43,140 bases of DNA, taken from assembly GCF_013349995.1 (NCBI RefSeq), contig NZ_JABVXF010000036.1:1-43140 (forward strand). Reading direction: 5' to 3'. The DNA comes from Pseudoalteromonas sp. 0303. GTDB taxonomy: Bacteria > Pseudomonadota > Gammaproteobacteria > Enterobacterales > Alteromonadaceae. This document shows, piece after piece, positions 9,334 to 18,149 of the stretch; positions within the stretch are counted from its first letter, which is position 1, and each line of letters starts with the position of its first letter. The notes beneath the pieces were generated by a model. That model was not told the DNA's origin. It ran no database searches and saw nothing but the letters and a program-made list of their open reading frames with translations. The position numbers and the translations under genes were made by a program.

Positions 9334-10515
9334 ATGTTCACGGTAAATCATCAAACCAACAGGATTAGTCCTGTTAGGGCAAAGAAGTTCAGTGAGCTTG
9401 GCTTTTCTGAGCGAAAACACCTTCAGGAATGGTTGGCGCATGAACCTTCTGCGCTGGGTGAAGAGTTATTAATTATTCAAAAGGAGTTCGATGGCTTTGA
9501 TGATACCCGCGAACGCTTAGATTTACTTGCGCTAGATAAAGATGGCAACTTGGTTATCATTGAAAATAAACTGGATGACAGCGGTCGTGATGTGGTCTGG
9601 CAGGCGCTTAAATATGCCTCCTACTGCGCCAGTTTGACCAAAGCGCAGATAGTTGAAATCTACCAACAGTACTTGGATCGCTATGAACTTGTAACAGGAG
9701 AAGTTGACCCGTTAAATGGCCCCCAAGGTGCTGCACTTAATGCCAGTCAAAGAATTTGTGAATTTCTGGATGCGCCAGATCTGGATGAGGTCAAGCTCAA
9801 TCTAGGTAACAGCCAGCGTATTATGTTGGTTGCGGCAAACTTTCGCAAAGAAGTGACCAGTACTGCACTTTGGCTCTTGGGGCAAGGCATTAGTATTGCT
9901 TGCTTCAAAATTACCCCTTATTCGTTGGGAGAGCAGCTACTCATCAATATTGACCAGATCATCCCCACGCCCGAAGCGAAGGAGCTGATGATCGGTATTA
10001 ATGCTAAAGAAGCGGAAGAAAAAACGACCGAAGTGGTACTGAAAAACCGCCATACGGTGCGTCGCGAATACTGGGAGCGAGCCTTAGAGGCGTTTCAGAA
10101 AAGTCCGTGCCAGCTCTACAACAACATTAGCCCAAGTAAAGATCATTGGCTATCAGCAGGTTCTGGACTGAGTGGTTGTCCGTATAACCTGATTTTTCTG
10201 CAAAAAGAGCTTCGAGTTGAGCTTTGGATTAGCCGTGGAATTACCGAAGAGAATAAATATCTCTTTGATTCATTGCTTGGGTCCAAACAGGACATTGAAC
10301 AAGTATTTGGTGCGGAGCTTGAATGGATGAGATTGGATGAAAAGAAATCTTGTCGTATTCAGTTTTCAACCAAAGCCGATGGCTTCAACAAAGATACGTG
10401 GCCCAATGCGGTTGCGTGGCACTTAGAGCAGATGACTAAGTTAGAAAAAGCTTTAAAAGGGCCGCTGCAAAAAGCGGCTGAAGCGCTAAAAAACAAACCG
10501 GCAGAGGTATCCTGA
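9334..10515 (+). CDS. PD-(D/E)XK nuclease-like protein with DUF4268 C-terminus
   Basis: A 393-aa protein. The N-terminal part shows ERLDLLA at residues 60-66 and VIIENK at about 74-79, followed by VWQALKY. That is the D...ExK pattern of NucS-like or PD-(D/E)XK nucleases, with D63, E77 and K79 as likely catalytic residues. The C-terminal third, with a WISRG-like strand, fits DUF4268. Such proteins occur in restriction and defence loci and are often annotated only as DUF4268. It follows the 808-aa gene after 71 bp and ends 156 bp before traI, so it closes the cargo. It could be part of the helicase system or a separate single-gene nuclease. Confidence 0.7.
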   Translation: MFTVNHQTNRISPVRAKKFSELGFSERKHLQEWLAHEPSALGEELLIIQKEFDGFDDTRERLDLLALDKDGNLVIIENKLDDSGRDVVWQALKYASYCASLTKAQIVEIYQQYLDRYELVTGEVDPLNGPQGAALNASQRICEFLDAPDLDEVKLNLGNSQRIMLVAANFRKEVTSTALWLLGQGISIACFKITPYSLGEQLLINIDQIIPTPEAKELMIGINAKEAEEKTTEVVLKNRHTVRREYWERALEAFQKSPCQLYNNISPSKDHWLSAGSGLSGCPYNLIFLQKELRVELWISRGITEENKYLFDSLLGSKQDIEQVFGAELEWMRLDEKKSCRIQFSTKADGFNKDTWPNAVAWHLEQMTKLEKALKGPLQKAAEALKNKPAEVS

Positions 10516-10639
10516 TTCCCGTAAGCTGAATTTTAGTATTTCAACTCGCTTGTTTCATCGGGTGCTAAAAGACCTAAATACATTGTCTGCACATATAAGT
10601 ATTAAATCTTTGAATCTAATTAGCCAGCAACACTAGATT

Positions 10640-10668
10640 GAACCTTCACACTATCGTGTCGGAGGTTC
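10640..10668 (+). promoter_or_regulatory. Hairpin masking the traI ribosome binding site
   Basis: GAACCTTC (10640-10647) pairs with GGAGGTTC (10661-10668), and ACAC pairs with GTGT inside, with a single bulged C and loop TATC. The 3' arm contains the strong SD GGAGG, ending 6 bases before the traI ATG. Translation initiation would be blocked unless the stem opens. Confidence 0.65.
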
Positions 10669-10671
10669 ACT

Positions 10672-12821
10672 ATGTTCAAAAACCTATTTTTTCAAACAAA
10701 AGCACTACCAGAGCTGTCATCTCAACTGGATGCAGAAATTCCACGCTACCCGCCATTCCTAAAGGGGTTGCCAGCTGCGTCCCCCGAGGATTTGCAGTCC
10801 ACACAAGACGAGCTAATTGCCAAACTGCGCCAGGTACTTGGCTTTAACCTGCGTGATTTTCAAAGGCTAATTCAGCCCTGCATTGATCATCTGGCTGCTT
10901 ATGTTCATTTGTTGCCAGCTTCTGAGCATCATCATCACAGTGGCGCTGGTGGTTTATTACGTCATTCGTTGGAAGTTGCTTTCTGGGCTGCACAAGCTGC
11001 TGAAGGGATCATCTTTGTTGCCAGCGGCACACCGGTTGAAAAAAAAGAGCTGGAACCAAGGTGGCGTGTTGCGGCCGCTCTTGGCGGTTTGTTCCATGAT
11101 ATTGGTAAGCCTGTTTCAGACTTGTCCATTACAGACGAAGATGGACGCTATCAGTGGAACCCTTTTTTAGAGACCTTATCCCAGTGGACCAGTAACAACA
11201 GCATTGAACGCTATTTCATTCGCTGGCGCGACGGACGGTGCAAGCGGCACTAGCAATTTTCAATTTTGGTATTAAACCGGGTGATGACACCTGAGTTGCT
11301 CGCCTGGTTAACCCAACCGGGCCCTGAAATTTTGCAAGCCATGCTGGAAGCAATTGGCAATACCGATCCAGAGCATGTCCTGTCCAAATTGGTCATTGAA
11401 GCTGACCAAACCAGTGTCCAGCGAGACCTGAAAGCTCAACGCATTTCCGTTGACGACAATGCCCTTGGTGTCCCAGTCGAACGCTATCTACTTGATGCCA
11501 TGAGGCGATTGCTTGCCAGTTCCCAGTGCTGGTCAATCAGCGAGACGCCAGAGTCTGGGTACGAAAATCGAATCAATCAACCCATCTTTACCTGGTTTGG
11601 AAAAGCGCGGCTAAGGACATCATTGAGCTGTTGGCCAAAGACAAGATACCTGGCATTCCACGAGATCCCGATACCCTTGCGGACATCCTCATTGAGCGAG
11701 GATTGGCCACTAAATCCACCTCAAATGAGCGATATGAAAGCCTTGCCCCTGAAGTGCTGATCAAAGACGACAAGCCAATCTGGTTAGCCATGCTGCATAT
11801 AGTTGAGGCCGATTTATTGTTCAGCTCGAATGTACCAAGTGGTGTGACACTGTTTAGTAAACCTGATTGGGAAGCAACACAGCAAACACAAGCAGAGCCT
11901 CAGAGTCGTTCTTGTGAGCAGCAAGGCTTGTCTGAAGCGTCATCATCAATTGAACTCAGCAATTCGGCTGAGTCGCCATCGACAAAATCATCCGAACAAG
12001 ATGATGAACTTCGTCATGCCAGTGATGTTAATCACCTTCAGGCAACTGAAAATGTTCCGGGTGATGGATGCGAAAAGCCTAACGATTCAAACGATGCCGC
12101 TATCTCAAATAACGTAAGCCAGCAAAACGAAGCAACATTGAATCTCCCTGAATCTTTGGCGTGGCTCCCAGAGGCCAGCAGTGCGTTGGTTATGGTTGGT
12201 GAGCAAGTCCTGATCCGCTATCCCGATGCCGTAAGACATTGGTGTGCTCCCCGAAAACTGCTTGCTGAACTCAGTCAATTAGATTGGCTTGAACTAGATC
12301 CGGCAAACCCGACGCGTAAAGCCAGAACTGTGACTACAAATGATGGCGTTCAGGAGCAAGGGTTACTGCTGAAACTATCGATTTCTAAAGGGCTTACTTC
12401 ACTGATTGACCTTCCCAAACAAGACGCAGAATCAGCGGCAGCAATTCAGAACGAAGAGGCTTCACAGCGTCCGAGTCGAACTGAGACAACCAATGCCCAA
12501 GCAAGAGAGCCCGCCAAAAGAGCGGAGCGTAAGCAAAAGCCGATTGCGCCCAATGCGAACTCAAGTACAGACCCCAAACACGCGCAGCGGCAACAGATGG
12601 TTAATTTTGTGAAAGATTTGCCCATCTTACTGACCGATGGCGATTACCCAGACGTGGATCATAGTGCCGATGGTATTCGCGTCACGATACAAACCTTACG
12701 CCAAGTCGCCAATGAGCATGGCATTCCAGCCGGACAGCTGCTTCGGGGGATCTCGGCCAGTGACCAATGCCAGTTTGATGAGGGGGAAACGGTTTTGTTT
12801 ACCGCTCACGCTAAACGTTAA
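10672..12821 (+). pseudogene. traI: TraI, MobH-type relaxase, interrupted by a nonsense codon and a frameshift
   Basis: TraI nicks oriT and leads strand transfer. N-terminal features are those of MobH (TraI_2) relaxases: a histidine cluster HHHH at about residues 86-89 and the HD motif FHDIGKP at about 141-147. In the same frame, TAG at 11251-11253 ends translation after 193 residues, yet clear TraI sequence (LVLNRVMTPELL) continues directly after it. A second lesion lies near 11523-11527: the frame must change from ASSQ to VLVNQRD. One lost G, restoring CAGGTG, would fix it. The C-terminal TraI_2_C-like domain is intact to 12821. Repaired, the protein would be about 716 aa, the length I expect for the family. 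Either the ICE lacks a functional relaxase or the sequence contains errors here. Confidence 0.85.
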
Positions 12822-12869
12822 TCCTTTTGAAATTAATCGGATTGCAAACGGTTATTTTGCGGAGCATGA

Positions 12870-14690
12870 ATGAAAGAAAACGCATACGAGATGCCTTGGC
12901 GCACGAACTATGAAGCCATGGCAGCAGCAGGTTGGCTGGTCGGAGCAACTGGGGCAATTGCCGCAGAAATGCTGACTGAGCTACCACCTGAGCCATTTTG
13001 GTGGATGACAGGGATTTCCTCGGGCATGGCGTTGTATCGCCTGCCTGAGGCTTACCGTCTTTATAAGTTGCAGATGGGGCTAAAAGGCAAACCATTGGCA
13101 TTTATGGAGCTGTCGCATTTGCAAAAGGTGATGGCAAAACATCCTGATGAATTGTGGTTAGGGTATGGCTTTGAGTGGGACCAACGTCATGCCCAACGCG
13201 CTTATGAAATCCTAAAAAGGGATAAGCAAACCTTGCTTAACCAAGGTCACGGCAAACAAATGGGTTCGACCTGGATTCATGGTGTTGAGCCCAAAGAAGA
13301 AGATGTTTACCAGCCAGTTGGTCACACTGAGGGGCACACCTTAATTGTCGGCACCACCGGTGCGGGAAAAACACGATGCTTTGATGCGATGATCACTCAG
13401 GCCATTTTGCGCAATGAAGCTGTGATTATTATTGACCCCAAGGGAGACAAAGAACTTAAGGATAATGCACAGCGAGCCTGTATTGCCGCCGGTAGTCCTG
13501 AGCGCTTTGTGTATTTTCATCCGGGGTTTCCAGAGCATTCAGTACGACTTAATCCCCTGAGGAACTTTAACCGGGGTACTGAAATCGCCAGCCGAATTGC
13601 GGCACTAATCCCATCCGAAACCGGTGCTGATCCATTTAAAGCCTTTGGCCAAATGGCACTGAATAACATAGTGCAAGGTTTGTTGCTTACGTCACAACGT
13701 CCTGATCTGAAAACACTGAGACGATTCTTGGAAGGTGGCCCAGAAGGCTTGGTAGTAAAAGCCGTCACAGCCTGGGGGGAGCAGGTGTATCCGAACTTTA
13801 GTGTGGAGATTAAACGCTTTACTGAAAAGGCCAATACCTTGGCTAAACAAGCCATGGCGATGCTGCTTTTTTATTACGAACGCATTCAGCCCGTTGCCGC
13901 CAATACCGATTTGGAAGGGCTATTGAGTATGTTTGAGCATGACAGAACCCACTATTCCAAGATGGTGGCTTCATTGATGCCGGTGCTCAATATGCTCACC
14001 TCAAGTGAACTAGGTCCATTGCTATCACCTATTGCAAACGATGTGGATGACAGCCGGTTAATTACGGATTCTGGCCGTATTATCAACAATGCCCAAGTGG
14101 CGTATATCGGGTTGGATTCATTGACCGACGCCATGGTTGGTAGCGCCATTGGTTCGCTGCTTTTATCCGATCTCACCGCCGTGGCCGGTGACCGCTATAA
14201 CTATGGTGTTGAAAATCGTCCCGTAAATATCTTCATCGATGAGGCGGCTGAAGTCGTCAACGATCCCTTTATTCAACTGCTCAACAAAGGCCGTGGCGCA
14301 AAAATGCGTTGTGTGATTGCTACTCAGACCTTTGCTGACTTTGCCGCTCGTACAGGCAGTGAAGCTAAGGCTCGCCAGGTGTTAGGTAACATCAACAACT
14401 TGATAGCTCTTCGGGTGATGGATGCCGAAACGCAGCAGTACATTACTGACAATCTGCCAAAGACTCGGTTGCAGTACATCATGCAAACTCAAGGTATGTC
14501 GTCCAACTCGGACAGCCCCGCGTTGTTTACCGGCAATCATGGCGAGCGCTTGATGGAAGAAGAAGGTGATATGTTTCCACCGCAGTTATTAGGCCAGCTT
14601 CCCAATCTGGAGTACATCGCCAAGCTTTCAGGTGGCCGTGTGATCAAAGGCCGTATTCCTATTTTAACCAGCTCTACACAGGCAGCATAA
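12870..14690 (+). CDS. traD: TraD, type IV coupling protein
   Basis: A 606-aa VirD4/TraD-family ATPase that links the relaxosome to the mating channel and pumps DNA. Walker A VGTTGAGKT is at about residues 160-168 and the Walker B strand NIFIDEAAEV at about 450-459. A short hydrophobic N-terminal region (about 14-50) fits membrane anchoring. ATG 12870 follows traI by 48 bp in the canonical ICE order. Unlike traI, the frame is intact. Confidence 0.93.
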   Translation: MKENAYEMPWRTNYEAMAAAGWLVGATGAIAAEMLTELPPEPFWWMTGISSGMALYRLPEAYRLYKLQMGLKGKPLAFMELSHLQKVMAKHPDELWLGYGFEWDQRHAQRAYEILKRDKQTLLNQGHGKQMGSTWIHGVEPKEEDVYQPVGHTEGHTLIVGTTGAGKTRCFDAMITQAILRNEAVIIIDPKGDKELKDNAQRACIAAGSPERFVYFHPGFPEHSVRLNPLRNFNRGTEIASRIAALIPSETGADPFKAFGQMALNNIVQGLLLTSQRPDLKTLRRFLEGGPEGLVVKAVTAWGEQVYPNFSVEIKRFTEKANTLAKQAMAMLLFYYERIQPVAANTDLEGLLSMFEHDRTHYSKMVASLMPVLNMLTSSELGPLLSPIANDVDDSRLITDSGRIINNAQVAYIGLDSLTDAMVGSAIGSLLLSDLTAVAGDRYNYGVENRPVNIFIDEAAEVVNDPFIQLLNKGRGAKMRCVIATQTFADFAARTGSEAKARQVLGNINNLIALRVMDAETQQYITDNLPKTRLQYIMQTQGMSSNSDSPALFTGNHGERLMEEEGDMFPPQLLGQLPNLEYIAKLSGGRVIKGRIPILTSSTQAA

Positions 14691-14699
14691 GGAGTCTGT

Positions 14700-15260
14700 A
14701 TGCATCATTCTGTCTGTCTGAAAATGACAACACTTACCAGTAAAGAAATGCTCGCTCAGTGGCAGCAACATAACCCTCAGTTCAAGGAAACCTTAAGACT
14801 GCTTGAAACCGACTGGCCTCATGCTTTGGCCTCGGTGTTTTGCTTGGCGGACTACTTAACGGATGCGTTCACGTTAGATGGCCATTCCATCTTTGATTTG
14901 TGTCTGTGTAATGGCTTGGGCAGTTATGAAGAAGTTAGTTGTGATGATGACAGTGTCCGACTGTGGCATTTCATTGAGGCATTGACCTGGACTGCCGCCA
15001 GTGCTTTAACGGGGATTCGCCTGCGTGATCCTGACCATTTCGAGTGGGCCGCCGTAGATGGTGTGTATTTCTACTCCTGGATTCGTAATCGTCCAAATCG
15101 GATGGCGTATTTGGCTGAAGGACGCATCGACGTGCGTTATGTCAGTGGCCATACGACGACAAAGCGGCTTCAACAAGTGATTAAAGCCCGGATTATGACG
15201 CCAACCGTTGCAGCCATGCTGACCCGAGTCGAAGAGGATGTTTGGCATGAGCAAGCATAA
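14700..15260 (+). CDS. Conserved SXT/R391 ICE protein between traD and s043
   Basis: A 186-aa soluble-looking protein, rich in aspartate and tryptophan, with no catalytic motif I recognise. It starts 9 bp after traD behind AAGGAG and overlaps the next gene by 14 bp, so it belongs to the traI-traD unit. Its position is conserved in this ICE family. Its function is unknown to me; a coupling or processing accessory role is only an inference from location. Confidence 0.7.
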   Translation: MHHSVCLKMTTLTSKEMLAQWQQHNPQFKETLRLLETDWPHALASVFCLADYLTDAFTLDGHSIFDLCLCNGLGSYEEVSCDDDSVRLWHFIEALTWTAASALTGIRLRDPDHFEWAAVDGVYFYSWIRNRPNRMAYLAEGRIDVRYVSGHTTTKRLQQVIKARIMTPTVAAMLTRVEEDVWHEQA

Positions 15261-15882
15261 GTCGGTTTGGCTACTTTGTCTGGCGCTGATGCTGGAGATT
15301 ATTGCCATTGGCGTGTTAGTGCCCGGTGATTGGACTGGCCGGGTCATTAGTAAAGAGAAGCAGATGATCCAAAACCAATTGGGCGCACAAACAAGCTATT
15401 GGATTGGTCAAACTAGCCATAGCTGGTATCAGTCATGGGTTGTGGATACGCAGATGGAGCAAACTGTGCGTGATTTTCTGATCCCCACTGAAGAGCAGCG
15501 ACTGCGCTCTAAAGGGATGGAGAACATGGGAGGCTTTTGGTTTGTCTGGGTAGAAGACCGTATTCAGGCATTTTTTGATGTGTTGTACCAAGTGTTCACT
15601 CGATTTGCTTTGCTGATGGTCTGGTTGCCCTTTGCGCTTATTCTCATGTTACCGGCGCTGTGGGACGGCTTGATGACCTGGAAAATTAAGAAGACAACCT
15701 TTGATTTTTCGAGCCCTATCATTCACCGCTACAGCATGATCATCCTGGGCTCAGGCGTCATTTTGCTGTTTATGGGATTGTTTGCCCCGCTGGCTATTCC
15801 ACCGGTGGTACTACCGTCGATGATCATCGGTTTAGCATTGATGGCAGGGTTGGCGTTAAGTCACTTGCAGAAGAAGATATGA
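15247..15882 (+). CDS. DUF4400 integrating conjugative element membrane protein (s043-like)
   Basis: A 211-aa inner-membrane protein. It has an N-terminal membrane segment (WLLCLALMLEIIAIGVLV) and three further hydrophobic segments from about residue 120 to the end, a layout typical of the DUF4400 family found beside TraD in ICEs. I prefer ATG 15247, with GAGG nine bases upstream, to ATG 15238, which has no spaced RBS. It is the last backbone gene before the HS1 insertion site. The role in transfer is not defined. Confidence 0.75.
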   Translation: MSKHKSVWLLCLALMLEIIAIGVLVPGDWTGRVISKEKQMIQNQLGAQTSYWIGQTSHSWYQSWVVDTQMEQTVRDFLIPTEEQRLRSKGMENMGGFWFVWVEDRIQAFFDVLYQVFTRFALLMVWLPFALILMLPALWDGLMTWKIKKTTFDFSSPIIHRYSMIILGSGVILLFMGLFAPLAIPPVVLPSMIIGLALMAGLALSHLQKKI

Positions 15883-15969
15883 GGCCTAGGTTAATGTCTA
15901 CTAAGACAGGATGATAACATCGAAAGATGATATGAATATTCGCGTTTTTCACATCATGATTAGATGTGA

Positions 15970-16005
15970 TTGTGAGCTTTATTCAAATCATGCTATGATT
16001 TGAAT
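15970..16005 (+). promoter_or_regulatory. Promoter and palindromic operator of the Fic gene
   Basis: A perfect 11-bp inverted repeat, ATTCAAATCAT, three bases, ATGATTTGAAT, spans 15981-16005. It overlaps a likely -10 box TATGAT (15994-15999), which is 18 bp from TTGTGA (15970-15975). A repressor bound here would block RNA polymerase. The Fic protein's own C-terminal winged helix is the obvious candidate. A second, weaker repeat TCACATC/GATGTGA lies just upstream near 15950-15970. Confidence 0.6.
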
Positions 16006-16035
16006 ATGCTATTATTTAAATCAAAAGGCGACAAG

Positions 16036-17142
16036 ATGTGGATCTGGCAACAAGCTGACTGGCCAAACTTTATCTGGGATGAAAAGGTTATTGACCCCAA
16101 GTTACGAGACATTCGCTTTCACCAAGGAATGTTGTTGGGCAAGATGTCGAGTCAACCTAAAGACCAAAAACAAAGTATGTTAGACACGCTATTGGCGAAC
16201 ATTATTCATTCGAGTGCCATTGAAGGTGAGAAGCTCAATGCTTTTTCTGTTCGCTCGTCGTTGGCTAATAAACTTGGTCTTTCTGAAGAAAAACCATTTC
16301 CAACCACTGAACGCACTGATGGCCTTGCAGAAATAATGCTAGATGCGGTGGAGAATTTAGACTCGCCGCTCTCACTTGAGAGAATATTACAATGGCATAA
16401 ACGACTGTTTCCTGAAGGTTACACCATGTTTAATCCTGTGATAGGGGGGCAGTTACGCGGCGAAGAGCCTATGCAGGTAGTGTCGGGTAGGATTGATAAA
16501 CCCACGGTGCATTTTGAAGCGCCGAGCCGAGATGTGCTTGAGTCCGAACTAGGCGTGTTTATTCGCTGGTTTAATGACTCTCGTGAGGACCCTGCTTTAG
16601 ATCCATTGCTTAGAGCGGCGATAACACATCTCTGGTTTGTGACGCTCCATCCTTTGGATGACGGCAATGGTAGGATCACCCGCTTACTCACTGATTTGGC
16701 GCTGGCCCAGGCTGAGCGCCAATCTGTCCGTTTCTATGCAATGTCAGTGGCGATTCTAGCCAACCGTAAAAGCTACTACGAAATATTAGAGCAATCCCAG
16801 AAAGGTGAACTTGATATTACCGCTTGGCTTATGTGGTTTTTAAACACCTTAGGTGAAACATTCACCAATGTGCTCGAAGAAATCGACCAAACGGTTTTTA
16901 AAACAAACTTCTGGCGAAATGTCGATCAAACGCGACTGTCCTCGGAACAAGTAAAAGTGCTCAATCGAATGCTTGATGGAGATTTTGACCAAGGCATTAA
17001 TACGTCGCAATACCATAAAGTGGCGAAAGTGAGTAAACCAACCGCATCTCGTCATTTAGCTGCGTTGGTCGAGCTTGGTTGCTTGGTAAAAAGTGAAGCC
17101 GGGGGGCGGAGCACTCGGTATAAACTGGCGCACGTGAGTTAA
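16036..17142 (+). CDS. Fic/DUF4172 family protein with C-terminal winged helix
   Basis: A 368-aa protein. The N-terminus MWIWQQADWPNF is typical of DUF4172 Fic proteins, so I chose ATG 16036 (AAGG upstream) over 16006, which lies inside the operator. The Fic active site HPLDDGNGRITR begins at about residue 205, with H205 catalytic, and transfers AMP (or another nucleotide) to a target hydroxyl. The inhibitory helix SSAIEGE at about 59-65 places it in the class with an N-terminal autoinhibitory motif. The C-terminal 70 residues (SQYHKVAKVSKPTASRHL) form a winged-helix DNA-binding domain. It lies alone in HS1 and may work as a self-regulated toxin or signalling enzyme. The native target is unknown. 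Confidence 0.88.
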   Translation: MWIWQQADWPNFIWDEKVIDPKLRDIRFHQGMLLGKMSSQPKDQKQSMLDTLLANIIHSSAIEGEKLNAFSVRSSLANKLGLSEEKPFPTTERTDGLAEIMLDAVENLDSPLSLERILQWHKRLFPEGYTMFNPVIGGQLRGEEPMQVVSGRIDKPTVHFEAPSRDVLESELGVFIRWFNDSREDPALDPLLRAAITHLWFVTLHPLDDGNGRITRLLTDLALAQAERQSVRFYAMSVAILANRKSYYEILEQSQKGELDITAWLMWFLNTLGETFTNVLEEIDQTVFKTNFWRNVDQTRLSSEQVKVLNRMLDGDFDQGINTSQYHKVAKVSKPTASRHLAALVELGCLVKSEAGGRSTRYKLAHVS

Positions 17143-17197
17143 AAACACGAACATTGAGAGAATTACGCCAATATAACTAGCGACAATTTCAACTAGC

Positions 17198-17332
17198 TTA
17201 AGGTTTGCGTGTTCGAGCGATTTTGCGTGTAAGATTCCGTTCGATGAGAGCAAATTCGCGACTTAGCTTATGAAATTCTCTTGCAACACTAGGATTTTTA
17301 AGTGCTTTATCTTTCAATGTTTTTAGAGACAT
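17198..17332 (-). CDS. Small 44-aa ORF resembling the N-terminus of an XRE/HigA-type antitoxin
   Basis: On the minus strand, MSLKTLKDKALKNPSVAREF and the following KLSREFALI resemble the first 30 residues of short XRE antitoxins of RelE-family toxins, but the frame stops where the helix-turn-helix should begin. It starts 12 bp after higA ends. It may be a degraded antitoxin or a genuine small protein. Confidence 0.35.
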   Translation of the reverse strand: MSLKTLKDKALKNPSVAREFHKLSREFALIERNLTRKIARTRKP

Positions 17333-17343
17333 CAATTTTACCC

Positions 17344-17634
17344 CTAAGCTAGTTCATAAGATTGGACTTTCAGCGTTGTCTTTTGATTTCTGAGAGCTGA
17401 TAAATCATAAGCATTTTGCAGGCGCAACCAGTGGTCAGCAGAGGGCTTAGCAAAAGCCAACTCCAAGCGCACGGCCATTTCAGGAGTTATTGCACCTCGT
17501 CCGTTCAATACATTGGATAGGGTTTTACGGCTTACATTTAAGTGTTCTGCAACATCGGTAATCGTCAACTCAAACGGCTCGATGATCAACTCTTTTAATA
17601 TCTCACCAGGGTGAGCTGGATTATGCATAGTCAT
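17344..17634 (-). CDS. higA: HigA-family antitoxin, XRE helix-turn-helix
   Basis: A 96-aa protein with the HigA signature: HPGEIL near the N-terminus, an HTH at about residues 24-47 (ITDVAEHLNVSRKTLSNVLN) and AVRLELAFAKPSADHWLRLQ after it. HigA neutralises the HigB mRNA interferase and represses the operon. Its start codon overlaps a stop of the frame upstream (TAATG), as in normal higBA operons, but that upstream frame is only a short HigB remnant. The antitoxin is therefore an orphan here. It could still act as a repressor or protect the cell against related toxins. Confidence 0.85.
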   Translation of the reverse strand: MTMHNPAHPGEILKELIIEPFELTITDVAEHLNVSRKTLSNVLNGRGAITPEMAVRLELAFAKPSADHWLRLQNAYDLSALRNQKTTLKVQSYELA

Positions 17635-17723
17635 TAGTGATAATCCTCGTAGTTAACAATTTCCGCATTTCGTTCATTGAATCTGAATGTAACGTGCCAA
17701 TTGCTGTGAACTAATTGTAACCC
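17634..17723 (-). pseudogene. higB: C-terminal remnant of higB toxin
   Basis: The 29 codons before the higA start encode WHVTFRFNERNAEIVNYEDYH, close to the conserved HigB C-terminus (WRxTFRFxxGDAxxVxYEDYH). The frame meets a stop at 17724-17726, and no earlier part of HigB is visible before the traL leader. The toxin has been lost by deletion, probably when HS1 was formed. Confidence 0.75.
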
Positions 17724-17836
17724 TTAAGGTTGCGATATCAATCTGATTGTAAGAGCAGAATCACCAAGCCACCTCAAAACCTTAAAGAATTCGGCATCTA
17801 GCTGACCACTGAAGCTGCCAATCCCGAGGCATCCTT

Positions 17837-17864
17837 CACTTCTCAATTCAAACAACGAGGAGTG
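17837..17864 (+). promoter_or_regulatory. Hairpin masking the traL ribosome binding site
   Basis: CACTTCTC (17837-17844) pairs with GAGGAGTG (17857-17864), one wobble, with a 12-base loop. The 3' arm contains the SD GAGGAG, and the ATG follows at 17868. The design matches the stems before traI and dsbC. Confidence 0.55.
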
Positions 17865-17867
17865 ACT

Positions 17868-18149
17868 ATGGAACCTGTGAGTATTCCATCCTATATCGAT
17901 GACCCGCCGCACTTCCTGCTTTGGAGTGCCGATGAGATGGCTCCCATTCTGTTGGGGCTAGTGATCGGCATTTTTACCGGTAATGCCTTGGTTTTATGCC
18001 TGTTGGGGTTGGTGACAACCAAGCTCTATCGGCGTTTTCGTGATGGTCGCCCGGATGGTTTGATTCTTCACGCCATCTACTGGGCCGGACTGTTGCCAAC
18101 CAAAGCCAAGACGATCCCTAACCCATTTATCAGGAGCTATCTGCCGTGA
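17868..18149 (+). CDS. traL: TraL, conjugative pilus assembly protein
   Basis: A 93-aa inner-membrane protein of the F-type system, with a hydrophobic stretch at about residues 25-46. The family (VirB3-like) helps assemble the pilus at the inner membrane. ATG 17868 with GAGGAG upstream is preferred to GTG 17862. It is the first gene of the core secretion operon and overlaps traE by 4 bp. Confidence 0.9.
   Translation: MEPVSIPSYIDDPPHFLLWSADEMAPILLGLVIGIFTGNALVLCLLGLVTTKLYRRFRDGRPDGLILHAIYWAGLLPTKAKTIPNPFIRSYLP

Noticed and set aside
11588..11791. Minus-strand ORF over the damaged part of traI
   Set aside because: TraI homology is plain on the plus strand on both sides; the ORF is a shadow.
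15950..15985. CRP-like site upstream of the Fic gene
   Set aside because: The half-sites TCACATC/GATGTGA are in the wrong orientation for TGTGA-N6-TCACA, and the TGTGAG/TTCAAA pair is too weak.
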